Source of the DNA: Acidimicrobiia bacterium
GTDB lineage: Bacteria > Actinomycetota > Acidimicrobiia > Spongiisociales > ZC4RG35
Reading direction: 5' to 3'
Length of the DNA: 11,150 nucleotides
Assembly: GCA_025929005.1 (NCBI GenBank)
Contig: JAICND010000011.1
Coordinates: 1 to 11,150, forward strand
Positions 1-6,411 of the stretch are shown in pieces. The notes beneath the pieces were generated by a model that saw nothing but the letters and a program-made list of their open reading frames with translations, searched no databases and was not told the DNA's origin. Every line of letters starts with the position of its first letter. Positions within the stretch are counted from its first letter, which is position 1. The translations under genes were made by a program, and so were the position numbers.

Positions 1-1
1 C

Positions 2-46
2 GGACTTGTGATCGTGGATCGGCACTCCGGTGCCGATCCACGATGA
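2..46 (+). CDS. possible 3' tail of an upstream gene (partial)
   Basis: Reading from base 2, fourteen codons stay open (GLVIVDRHSGADPR) and end in a TGA at 44-46. This would overlap the next ATG as ATGA, the same 4-base junction used at two later gene boundaries in this operon (with a GTGA variant at a third). That pattern is the only support, because the stretch is short and chance openness is likely. A rival reading ends the upstream gene at the TGA at 9-11 and leaves the hairpin at 11-44 as an intergenic structure. In LivKHMGF-type operons a substrate-binding protein often precedes the first permease, but this tail is too short to identify. Confidence 0.22.
   Translation, partial: GLVIVDRHSGADPR
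11..44. repeat. perfect 15-bp inverted repeat with tetraloop, touching a start codon
   Basis: Bases 11-25 are exactly complementary to 30-44, around a four-base loop (TCCG, 26-29). The 3' arm includes the first two bases of the ATG at 43. No T-run follows, so it does not look like an intrinsic terminator. It covers the place where a ribosome binding site for the 43 start would sit. Hairpins between binding-protein and permease genes are known to protect upstream mRNA or damp permease expression; that role here is inference. Confidence 0.8.
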
Positions 47-918
47 CGCCCGCCGACATGCAAAACATCATCTTCGGTCTCGTCACGGGGAGCATCCTCG
101 CAATCGCCACTGTGGGCTTCTCGATGATTCGGCAAACCGAAGGCTTCATCAACATCGCCCACGGACAGCTGCTGACGCTCGGAGCCTTCATCGGCTACTT
201 CTTCGTAGCCACGCTGGAGATGAATGTCTTTCTCGCTGGCCTTGCCGCGATGATCCTCGTTGGCTTGATCGGCGTTGTCTTGGCCATCGTTGTATTTCGT
301 CCGGTGGCGCCGTCTGGCCCTCTGGCGCAACTATTCACCTCGATCGGCTTGGCCTACCTGCTGTTTGGTCTGATCCGGGTGATATTCGGGGCAAACGTCA
401 CGTTCTTCCCGACCGGTTTCGGCCGACGCTTCGATCTTGGGCCGGTCAACGTCACTATGGGTGAGATCCTGATCGTTGTCGTGTCCGCGTCCGTGGTCGG
501 TTTGCTGGCCTTGTTTCTGACCCAGACACGACTGGGCACCTGGATTCGAGCGACAGCCTCGAACCCGGAGTTGGCCAGGTTGCGAGGCATTCCCGTCAAC
601 CGGGTCTCGTATGCCGTCTGGTTCGTCGCCTCGGCACTGGCAGGTCTCGCCGGGGTAATGGTGGGCCTAATCGGAAATGTGCATTCGGAACTGGGATGGT
701 CCCAGATCCTGATCATTTTGGCTGCGGCGGTCCTGGGCGGTCTGGGCTCGATCTATGGCGTCTTGGCCGCAGGCCTGTTGCTCGGCTTGGCGATGGATCT
801 GAGTGCGCTAGTGATCCCTACCTCTTATCGGACAGTGGTGGCATTTGGTGTGCTGATTCTTGGCTTGTTGCTCCGCCCCCAAGGATTGTTTGCCGCCCAG
901 GGAAGGCGTGAAGCCTGA
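43..918 (+). CDS. branched-chain amino acid-type ABC transporter permease, LivH-like
   Basis: This 291-residue, very hydrophobic protein is an inner-membrane permease of the LivH family. It would pair with the LivM-like protein that follows to form the import channel. The N-terminal pattern FGLVTGSILAIATVGFSMI followed by EGFINIAHGQLLTLGAF is the typical LivH opening, and the length is normal for the family. The C-terminal part holds the expected glycine-rich AAAVLGGLGSIYGVLAAG stretch near residues 227-245. The ATG at 43 is kept as the start, but no ribosome binding site is visible there because a perfect hairpin occupies it. The ATG at 58 (MQNIIFG) is an equally good start by family alignment. 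The TGA shares one base with the next ATG (918), so the two permeases are translationally coupled. The substrate cannot be read from the sequence: this family takes amino acids, amides, urea and aromatic acids as well as Leu/Ile/Val. Confidence 0.93.
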   Translation: MTPADMQNIIFGLVTGSILAIATVGFSMIRQTEGFINIAHGQLLTLGAFIGYFFVATLEMNVFLAGLAAMILVGLIGVVLAIVVFRPVAPSGPLAQLFTSIGLAYLLFGLIRVIFGANVTFFPTGFGRRFDLGPVNVTMGEILIVVVSASVVGLLALFLTQTRLGTWIRATASNPELARLRGIPVNRVSYAVWFVASALAGLAGVMVGLIGNVHSELGWSQILIILAAAVLGGLGSIYGVLAAGLLLGLAMDLSALVIPTSYRTVVAFGVLILGLLLRPQGLFAAQGRREA

Positions 919-1862
919 TGCCCGGTGTCATCCTCTTCCTGGTTGGCGTGATCACGCTCGCAGGCATCTATGCGATCCTGGCGATGATCCTGAATCTCGA
1001 AGCTGGTTGGGCGGGGATGTGGGACCTCGGCTTGGCGGGCCTTGTCGCCGTTGGCGGCTACGTGTTCATCATCACCACTCAAACAACGCATGAAGACGTG
1101 GTGTTCGCGCCTGGATGGCCGATGTGGGCCGGGGTCATCGCAGGCAGTATCGCGAGCGGAATCGCAGCGCTGATCATCGGAATCCCGTCGTTACGAGTTC
1201 GAGGTGAGTACTTCCTGATCACCACACTTGCGTTTGCGGAGGTGATTCGCCAGCTTTCGATCAACCTGGGCACAGTCACGAGAGGCACGGTCGGGTTCAA
1301 CCAGTTTTCCCGCCCGTTCGAGAGCATTGTTTCAGGTAGCGCCTTCCGATGGTTCTTCATGGGCATGGTGTGGGTTCTCGTCCTGGTCGTCTACCTGCTC
1401 ATGCGTCGTCTTGGCCACAGCCCTTACGGGCGGCTGCTCCGAGGGTTCCGGGACAACGATCCGGTGGCCAGGTCGCTGGGCAAGCACACCAATCGGCACA
1501 GAATCCAGACTTTCGTCCTGGCCGGCCTCATGTACGGGGCGGTCGCACCGCTCTACGTCTGGTTCATCAGGACGGTGACGCCGTCCCTGTTCACATCAGA
1601 GGTGACCTTCGTGACATGGACCGCATTGGTCATCGGCGGGATCGCTTCGCTCCGCGGGCCGATCATCGGAGCCGCCATCCTGCTCATCGTCACCGAAGCG
1701 GCGGCGCTGGTGCAAGGGTCCGGGGAGATGGCCGTCGTCCTGGCCTCGGCGCGGTTCATCATTCTCGGCCTCGTCCTGATCATCGTCATGCGATACCGCC
1801 CTGAGGGCTTGGCCCAAGAGCGAGACGCCTTCGCCGGAGCGTCGCGGCGGCTCGAGGCATGA
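918..1862 (+). CDS. branched-chain amino acid-type ABC transporter permease, LivM-like
   Basis: This 314-residue multi-pass membrane protein is the second channel half of the importer. Diagnostic LivM features are NLEAGWAGMWDLGLAGLVAVGG (residues about 25-46), the segment IGIPSLRVRGEYFLITTLAF (about 89-108), and a C-terminal cytoplasmic loop with DNDPVARSLGKH before FVLAGLMYGAVAP and the VIGGIASLRGPIIGA motif. In most LivM proteins the first motif reads GxxGxxSLGHAAFxGxGAY; here it is WDLGLAGLVAVGGY, a moderately divergent version. The ATG at 918 overlaps the previous stop by one base, and the TGA (1860-1862) overlaps the next ATG (1859) in an ATGA junction. Family and role are secure, the transported compound is not. 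Confidence 0.93.
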   Translation: MPGVILFLVGVITLAGIYAILAMILNLEAGWAGMWDLGLAGLVAVGGYVFIITTQTTHEDVVFAPGWPMWAGVIAGSIASGIAALIIGIPSLRVRGEYFLITTLAFAEVIRQLSINLGTVTRGTVGFNQFSRPFESIVSGSAFRWFFMGMVWVLVLVVYLLMRRLGHSPYGRLLRGFRDNDPVARSLGKHTNRHRIQTFVLAGLMYGAVAPLYVWFIRTVTPSLFTSEVTFVTWTALVIGGIASLRGPIIGAAILLIVTEAAALVQGSGEMAVVLASARFIILGLVLIIVMRYRPEGLAQERDAFAGASRRLEA

Positions 1863-2620
1863 GTGCTCCAATTTTGGAGGTCCGTGGGGTAACCAAGCTG
1901 TTTGGAGGTGTCGCCGCGGTTGATGGAGTAGACATGGAGATAGAGCCGGGCTCCATCACCGCCGTGATCGGACCGAACGGAGCCGGCAAGACGTCGCTGT
2001 TCAATGTGGTCACAGGCTTCGAGGTGCCGAACGAAGGCACCGTCAGGTTCCAAGGCGAGGACGTGACTGGCTCTCAGCCATGGCAGATCGCCCAAAAAGG
2101 ACTGGTGCGCAGCTTTCAGACGCCGACCGGTTTCCCGGCACTCTCCGTGTGGGAGAACCTGATGGTCGGAGGATCAAACGCCCGAAGTGAAAGTCTGCGG
2201 TCTGCCCTGATCGGCGGTTGGCGGCAAGCCGAGATCCAAACCGACGAGCGAGGAGGTCGGCTTCTCGACGACCTCGACCTCTCGAAGGTGCGGGACACTG
2301 TCCTCGCCGATCTGCCGCCCGGAGACGTCAAGCTGGTGGACTTCGCCCGGCAGCTCATGGCGGAGCCAGTGATGCTCCTCCTCGATGAGCCGGCATCCGG
2401 TGTGGATCCCGGTTCGATCGATCGTTTGTCCACCTTGATTCGTCAGATCCGAGATCAAGGGGTCACGGTCCTCGTCATCGACCACAACATCGGGTTTGTG
2501 CTCGGCATCGCCGACCGGATCCATGTCATGTCCCTGGGAAGAGTCATCTCTTCGGGGACTCCAGATGATGTCGTGAGTGATCCAACGGTGATAGAGATCT
2601 ACCTAGGTCGCTCGGCATGA
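1859..2620 (+). CDS. ABC transporter ATP-binding protein, LivG-like
   Basis: This 253-residue cytoplasmic ATPase powers the LivH/LivM-like channel. The Walker A motif GPNGAGKTS is at residues 38-46, the Q-loop Gln at 87 (SFQTP), Walker B MLLLDEP at 172-178 with catalytic Glu177, and the switch His at 209 (VIDHN). The C-loop reads LPPGDVKLVDFAR (152-164). LivG proteins usually have a variant such as LxYGxQRRLEIAR, so the first Gly and the Asp are kept but the usual Gln is Val and a Pro replaces the aromatic. This is a somewhat degraded signature in an otherwise intact ATPase. The length is typical of LivG. It starts and ends in 4-base ATGA overlaps with the neighbouring genes. Confidence 0.94.
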   Translation: MSAPILEVRGVTKLFGGVAAVDGVDMEIEPGSITAVIGPNGAGKTSLFNVVTGFEVPNEGTVRFQGEDVTGSQPWQIAQKGLVRSFQTPTGFPALSVWENLMVGGSNARSESLRSALIGGWRQAEIQTDERGGRLLDDLDLSKVRDTVLADLPPGDVKLVDFARQLMAEPVMLLLDEPASGVDPGSIDRLSTLIRQIRDQGVTVLVIDHNIGFVLGIADRIHVMSLGRVISSGTPDDVVSDPTVIEIYLGRSA

Positions 2621-3333
2621 GTCTTCTCGAGGTGAAAGGACTCGAGACCGGATACGGAAAGCTGCCGGTGCTCCATGCCGTCGACTTGCGAGTCGACGAG
2701 AACGAGATGGTCGCTCTCATCGGGCCAAACGGCGCAGGGAAGACCTCCCTGGGCAAGGCGGTGTTCGGTCTTCTCCCGGCGATGAGTGGCTCGATCTCAT
2801 TCGACGGCGAAGATCTCACCGGTGCTACGACGGCGCGTCGAATGCAGATGGGCATGGCCATGGCACCACAGGTCGGTAACACCTTCCCCGAGCTGACGGT
2901 GGAGGACAACCTGATCACGTCTTTTTCGACGCTGTCACCCGAAGAATCTCAGGTGGCCGTGGACCACGCCTACGCCCTGTTCCCCCGCCTCGCCGACCGG
3001 AGACGGCAAGCTGCCAGGACCCTCTCTGGGGGTGAGCGTCAGATGCTTGCATTCGCCTGCGCCTCAGGCACCAAGCCCCGGTTCCTCCTTCTCGATGAGC
3101 CCACCACTGGGTTGGCGCCGACCATCGTCCACTCTTTGGTTGAGAGGATTGTCCAGTCGAAGGAAGGCGGCGCCTCAATCCTCTGGATCATCGAGGAGAA
3201 CCCGTTGGAAGTTCTCCCATATGTCGATCGGGTCTACGTGTTGAGCAACGGAACCGTCCGAGCCGAGACCGTGGCCGAGGATCTCCTCTCCGAGGAGGCG
3301 CTGAGAACGCTCTTCTTCGGGCTGGAGCAGTGA
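2617..3333 (+). CDS. ABC transporter ATP-binding protein, LivF-like
   Basis: This 238-residue ATPase is the second nucleotide-binding subunit of the importer. It has Walker A GPNGAGKTS at residues 36-44, Q-loop Gln85 (APQVGN), a canonical signature LSGGERQ at 136-142, and Walker B FLLLDEPTTGLAP at 156-168 with Glu161. At the switch position the sequence is WIIEEN. LivF proteins normally carry VEQN there rather than a His, so the lack of His is a family trait; only the Gln-to-Glu change is unusual. The length matches LivF. It begins inside the livG-like stop (ATGA at 2617-2620) and its TGA overlaps the GTG start of the flavoprotein gene (GTGA, 3330-3333). This ties transport to that enzyme. 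Confidence 0.94.
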   Translation: MSLLEVKGLETGYGKLPVLHAVDLRVDENEMVALIGPNGAGKTSLGKAVFGLLPAMSGSISFDGEDLTGATTARRMQMGMAMAPQVGNTFPELTVEDNLITSFSTLSPEESQVAVDHAYALFPRLADRRRQAARTLSGGERQMLAFACASGTKPRFLLLDEPTTGLAPTIVHSLVERIVQSKEGGASILWIIEENPLEVLPYVDRVYVLSNGTVRAETVAEDLLSEEALRTLFFGLEQ

Positions 3334-4550
3334 CCGGGGACATACTTTTCCAACCCGGCCGGGTGGGGTCGGCCACCCTGCGCAATCGCTTGGTCAGAGC
3401 GGGGACGTCGGAGTCGATGGCAGATCCGGAGTCCGGCGAGCTGACAGACTCACTCCTCGACCTGTACGCGGGTCTCGCTTCCGGTGGGATCGGCGCCATC
3501 ATCACTGGTCACCTCTATGTTGAGCCACGAGGCAAGTACGCCCGGGGGCAGGTGGGCATCCATGACGACGGTGTCCTCCCGGGGCTGCGCGAGCTGGTGG
3601 GGAGAGTGCACGAACATGGTGCGGTCATATTCGGACAGCTGGCCCATGCCGGGTCGCAGTCGAGGGTGCCGGGACTCACCCCGCTCGCGCCCTCACCTGT
3701 CCCCAACCCCCTGACCGGCCAAACCGTCGCCGGCGGCACCGACCAAGATATCGAGAGGGCTTTGGAGGCATTCGCGGCTGCGGCGAAGCGAGCCGTGGCA
3801 GCCGGCTTCGATGGAGTCCATATCCATGCCGCCAACGGCTATCTGATCAGCGAGTTCGGTTCGCCGCTGACCAACACTCGCAACGACAACTGGGGTGGCG
3901 ACCCCACGCGGCGCGGCGAGTTTGCCCGAGCGGTCGTCGAGAAGGTGCGAGCGTCGGTTCCGCAAGGCTTTCCCGTCACTATGAAGGTCGGCATGTTCGA
4001 CGCGGTCGCGGGGGGCCTCGGGCTGGAGGAGACACTTCCCCGTGCGGCCAAACTGGTGGCGGCCGGGCTCGACGCGATCGAGGTGTCATGCGGGCTCATG
4101 GACGCTCCAACCGACTCGGCCAACACCTACGTGGCCGTTGGCCCTAAGCGTGCCGCCGAAGATCTCCTCCTGCATCGGATGATCGGATCACCCCGGCCAG
4201 AGGCGTACTTCAGACCCTATGCCCGAGCCCTGAAGGCCGAACTGGACGCCAAGGTCATCCTGGTCGGCGGGATGAGATCGACCTCGATGATGCGAGACGT
4301 CATCGCTTCGGGAGATGCCGATTTCGTGGCGATGGCCCGGCCGTTGATCCGGGAGCCGGACCTGCCGGCACAGATCCGACAGGGCCGCGAAGGTTTGGTG
4401 GATTGCACGTCATGCAACCTCTGCCTGATTCACGAAGGCCATCACCCACTTCAGTGCTGGCGCACTCCGCGCATCCGGTTGCTCCAGCATGCCATCTACC
4501 GACTGGGCGGCGGCTTTCGGCGCGCAGAGGTGATCCCAACCAGACACTGA
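3330..4550 (+). CDS. Old Yellow Enzyme-family flavin oxidoreductase with C-terminal Cys motif
   Basis: This is an FMN-dependent TIM-barrel oxidoreductase of 406 residues. LFQPGRVGSATLRNRLVRAGT (6-26) is the family's opening. FGQLAHAGSQS (101-111) and GGMRS (313-317) fit the FMN site. HIHAANGYL (164-172) supplies the catalytic His166/Asn169 pair, as in OYE1, and it is followed by FGSPLTNTRNDNWGG. Near the end, CTSCNLC plus a fourth Cys (359, 362, 365, 376) gives Cx2Cx2Cx10C. This resembles the 4Fe-4S motif of trimethylamine dehydrogenase and 2,4-dienoyl-CoA reductase. Those enzymes continue into an FAD/NAD(P) domain of roughly 300 residues; this protein stops about 30 residues after the last Cys. 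The GTG start overlaps the previous TGA, and the family's opening motif begins within six residues of it. The product probably reduces an activated double bond or oxidises an amine; the substrate is unknown. Confidence 0.9.
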   Translation: MTGDILFQPGRVGSATLRNRLVRAGTSESMADPESGELTDSLLDLYAGLASGGIGAIITGHLYVEPRGKYARGQVGIHDDGVLPGLRELVGRVHEHGAVIFGQLAHAGSQSRVPGLTPLAPSPVPNPLTGQTVAGGTDQDIERALEAFAAAAKRAVAAGFDGVHIHAANGYLISEFGSPLTNTRNDNWGGDPTRRGEFARAVVEKVRASVPQGFPVTMKVGMFDAVAGGLGLEETLPRAAKLVAAGLDAIEVSCGLMDAPTDSANTYVAVGPKRAAEDLLLHRMIGSPRPEAYFRPYARALKAELDAKVILVGGMRSTSMMRDVIASGDADFVAMARPLIREPDLPAQIRQGREGLVDCTSCNLCLIHEGHHPLQCWRTPRIRLLQHAIYRLGGGFRRAEVIPTRH

Positions 4551-4563
4551 TGATTCACCCGAG

Positions 4564-5544
4564 TCAGGGCATGTAGGCCGCAGTGCCTTGGATTGCGCCC
4601 AGGTATTTGCGATAGGCGATGCCCGAGGCATCGGGGACCTTCAGATGCAGTTCGTCCCTGAGATCGGTGGGAATCCGCTCGGGGCGCTGACTCTCCACCA
4701 CGATGCGGTCCTGTTCCATGATCCCGTGGGTGAACTCGATGAACTCGGCATCTGCTGATGTGTCGAGTTGGTGGTTCCGGGCAATCCACAGGAACAACTC
4801 GGTCGTCGTCTCGGTCGTAGGGCTGGCTGCCATCGATATCAGGGTCACGTCACCGGACGGGACAGTCTTGCGGAGATGGATGGTGAAAGGGCCGGTCAGG
4901 AAGTACTCCCAGCGAACTACGTCGCCGGCCTTGCTGTGAAGATCCGCCGGCTCTGGCGCCTCGAGGTAGTAATGGAGGCCGCCGTTTCGTGTCGACACCT
5001 CATGCTTCTGGACCTCGGTGTTGTCGCGTGATCCGAGCACGCCCTCGTGGACGTACGGGAAATGTGATATGTCCATGAAGTTCTCCACAGCCCGGCCGGC
5101 TGAGGTCTTCCAGGTGTACTGCTGAGAGACAATTGTCCTGTAATCCGGATCGTCCCACTCGTCGTCGGGAAAGCCCGGGATGTCGGATACGGGCTCACCG
5201 AGTGCGACCCACACCAGTCCGAATCTCTCCACCACCGGGTAGACGATGGCCCTGGCCTTCGCCGGGATGGCCGAGCCTCTGGGCAAGGAAGGGATGTCGA
5301 CGCATGCCCGGGTGTCGTCGTACGCCCAACCGTGGTAGCCACAGCGCAGGATCCCGTGGTCGATGAATCCAAGGGACAGGGCGACCCCGCGATGGATGCA
5401 GAGATCGAGGAACACCTTGACTCCCCGTTCGGTCCGAAAGGCGACGAGGTCCTCCCCCAGCAGGGTGAAACGACGGGGTTGCTCACCGACCTGTTCGCGG
5501 GTCGCGATTGGGTGCCAATGATGGATCAGTCCCGTGTCGGACAT
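4564..5544 (-). CDS. Rieske non-haem iron oxygenase, alpha subunit
   Basis: This 326-residue protein has an N-terminal Rieske [2Fe-2S] domain: Cys49/His51 in CIHRG and Cys68/His71 in CGYHGW. The catalytic mononuclear iron motif follows, ENFMDISHFPYVHEG, with Asn155, Asp158, His161 and His166; His161 and His166 are ligands and Asp158 the likely bridge to a neighbouring Rieske centre. The probable third ligand is Asp279 in MEQDRIVVESQ. Such enzymes hydroxylate, dihydroxylate or demethylate aromatic and N-methyl substrates. The short length and arrangement are closest to the vanillate demethylase/phthalate-type group. No ferredoxin or reductase gene is in the window. The ATG at 5544 has GGGAG (plus-strand complement 5553-5557) eight bases upstream. 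The gene is convergent with the flavoprotein (13 bases between stops) and divergent from the cupin genes. Confidence 0.92.
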   Translation of the reverse strand: MSDTGLIHHWHPIATREQVGEQPRRFTLLGEDLVAFRTERGVKVFLDLCIHRGVALSLGFIDHGILRCGYHGWAYDDTRACVDIPSLPRGSAIPAKARAIVYPVVERFGLVWVALGEPVSDIPGFPDDEWDDPDYRTIVSQQYTWKTSAGRAVENFMDISHFPYVHEGVLGSRDNTEVQKHEVSTRNGGLHYYLEAPEPADLHSKAGDVVRWEYFLTGPFTIHLRKTVPSGDVTLISMAASPTTETTTELFLWIARNHQLDTSADAEFIEFTHGIMEQDRIVVESQRPERIPTDLRDELHLKVPDASGIAYRKYLGAIQGTAAYMP

Positions 5545-5559
5545 CGATTGCGCTCCCAG

Positions 5560-5611
5560 GTGGCTACTCCGAACTTAGTACGTAGTATTGAGCGCTGTGA
5601 AGCAAGATCAA
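5560..5611. promoter_or_regulatory. bidirectional promoter region between Rieske and cupin genes
   Basis: Only 52 bases separate the Rieske ATG (5544) from the cupin GTG (5597), so both promoters must overlap. On the plus strand TAGTAT (5583-5588) is a good TANNNT -10 box, and it ends eight bases before the GTG at 5597. No Shine-Dalgarno is present, which fits a leaderless message. On the minus strand TTGATC (complement of 5606-5611) and TACTAC (complement of 5582-5587) are 18 bases apart and would start transcription about 30 bases before the Rieske ATG. TAGTA occurs twice, at 5576-5580 and 5583-5587, as a 7-base direct repeat inside this region. The boxes are read by eye only. Confidence 0.4.
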
Positions 5612-6022
5612 GCTCCATTGAATTCCTCGGACGCATCGCACATTCCGCGTGAGGTTCGCATCATTCCCGATGATTCGGCGCAGCCGTTGCTGCCGATTGT
5701 GGAGCAACAAGGCAGCGCCCGTGCACTGGTGTGGCCGGGCGCGGGAGCGCATATGCGCTCGATGCATCGGATATCGCTGGGGCACGGGGGTGTCACGGCG
5801 TCGATGCAACATCCCATGGAGGCCGTGTATTACGTGATCAGCGGTGAGGTAGACGTCGAAGATCTCGTCGCGAATACTCGCCAGCTCGTGGGGCCGGGGG
5901 GGATGTTCTTGGTGGACCCGTGGACTGCCTATCGGATGTCTGCCAGTTCGGAAGGGGCCGAACTGGTGGGTGGGCCTTGTCCCGCCGATCCGACCCTGTA
6001 CGACGCATTGTGGTCCGCATAG
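5597..6022 (+). CDS. small cupin-fold protein lacking the metal-binding histidines
   Basis: A 141-residue protein with a single cupin barrel. It aligns along its length with the next gene product: LVWPGAG against VVWPGRG, YYVISGEVDVEDL against LYVVSGAGTIEDL, and GGPCPADPTLYDAL against GGPSPADWNML. Its cupin motif 1 has lost the HxH pair: Ser69-Met-Gln71 stands where the partner has His-Val-His, although Glu75 is kept. In motif 2 the last His is replaced by Thr110 (PWTAY). It is therefore unlikely to bind a catalytic metal and may be a structural or regulatory partner of the second cupin. I chose GTG at 5597 because it lies at leaderless distance from a TAGTAT box; TTG at 5588 would add three residues. 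No known function is recognised. Confidence 0.8.
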   Translation: MKQDQAPLNSSDASHIPREVRIIPDDSAQPLLPIVEQQGSARALVWPGAGAHMRSMHRISLGHGGVTASMQHPMEAVYYVISGEVDVEDLVANTRQLVGPGGMFLVDPWTAYRMSASSEGAELVGGPCPADPTLYDALWSA

Positions 6023-6024
6023 GC

Positions 6025-6411
6025 ATGGCGATCCACGTCTTCCACCGCGACGACCCCGACCTGATGATGCCGATGATCGCCCGAGATGCGCGACTGGTGG
6101 TGTGGCCCGGCAGGGGGTCTCAGACAGCGAACATGAACTACGTCGACATGCAGCCTGGCGAACGCAACGTCCCCCATGTGCACGCCGGATCCGAGGACAC
6201 CTTGTACGTCGTCTCCGGGGCAGGCACGATCGAAGATCTCGACAACAGCACGGAGCTCCGCTTTGAGGCACCGTGCGCGGTCCACGTCCCTGTTGGCGTC
6301 TGGCACGCGGTGCGCGCCGACCGAGGAACTCGGATTGAGAGCGTTGGCGGACCGTCGCCGGCAGATTGGAACATGCTGTTGAAGGTCGGTGCCTTCGAGA
6401 TCTTGAAGTGA
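6025..6411 (+). CDS. small single-domain cupin with intact metal site
   Basis: This 128-residue cupin carries a complete motif 1, HVHAGSEDTLYVVSG, giving His51, His53 and Glu57. Motif 2, PVGVWH, provides His94. These four are the usual ligands for Fe, Mn, Ni or Zn. It is the paralogue of the preceding cupin and lies two bases after that gene's stop. The open frame extends upstream of 6025, but those residues are polar and arginine-rich and overlap the first cupin. The ATG at 6025 begins a family-like MAIHVFHRDDPDLM. Its TGA overlaps the next GTG (6408). Small cupins of this kind include dioxygenases, isomerases, lyases, aminohydrolases and binding proteins, so the reaction cannot be named. 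It may form a heteromer with the degenerate cupin. Confidence 0.87.
   Translation: MAIHVFHRDDPDLMMPMIARDARLVVWPGRGSQTANMNYVDMQPGERNVPHVHAGSEDTLYVVSGAGTIEDLDNSTELRFEAPCAVHVPVGVWHAVRADRGTRIESVGGPSPADWNMLLKVGAFEILK

Noticed and set aside
4551..4563. Terminator between the convergent flavoprotein and Rieske genes
   Set aside because: The gap is 13 bases and holds no inverted repeat or T-run that I can see.
5920..6024. Upstream extension of the second cupin by 35 codons
   Set aside because: These residues overlap the first cupin's conserved C-terminal segment and are polar and arginine-rich. The ATG at 6025 begins the family-like N-terminus.
6366..6407. Earlier TTG start for the nitrilase-family gene
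   Set aside because: It would add 14 unrelated residues and a 46-base overlap. GTG 6408 gives the usual GTGA junction and the expected first strand.
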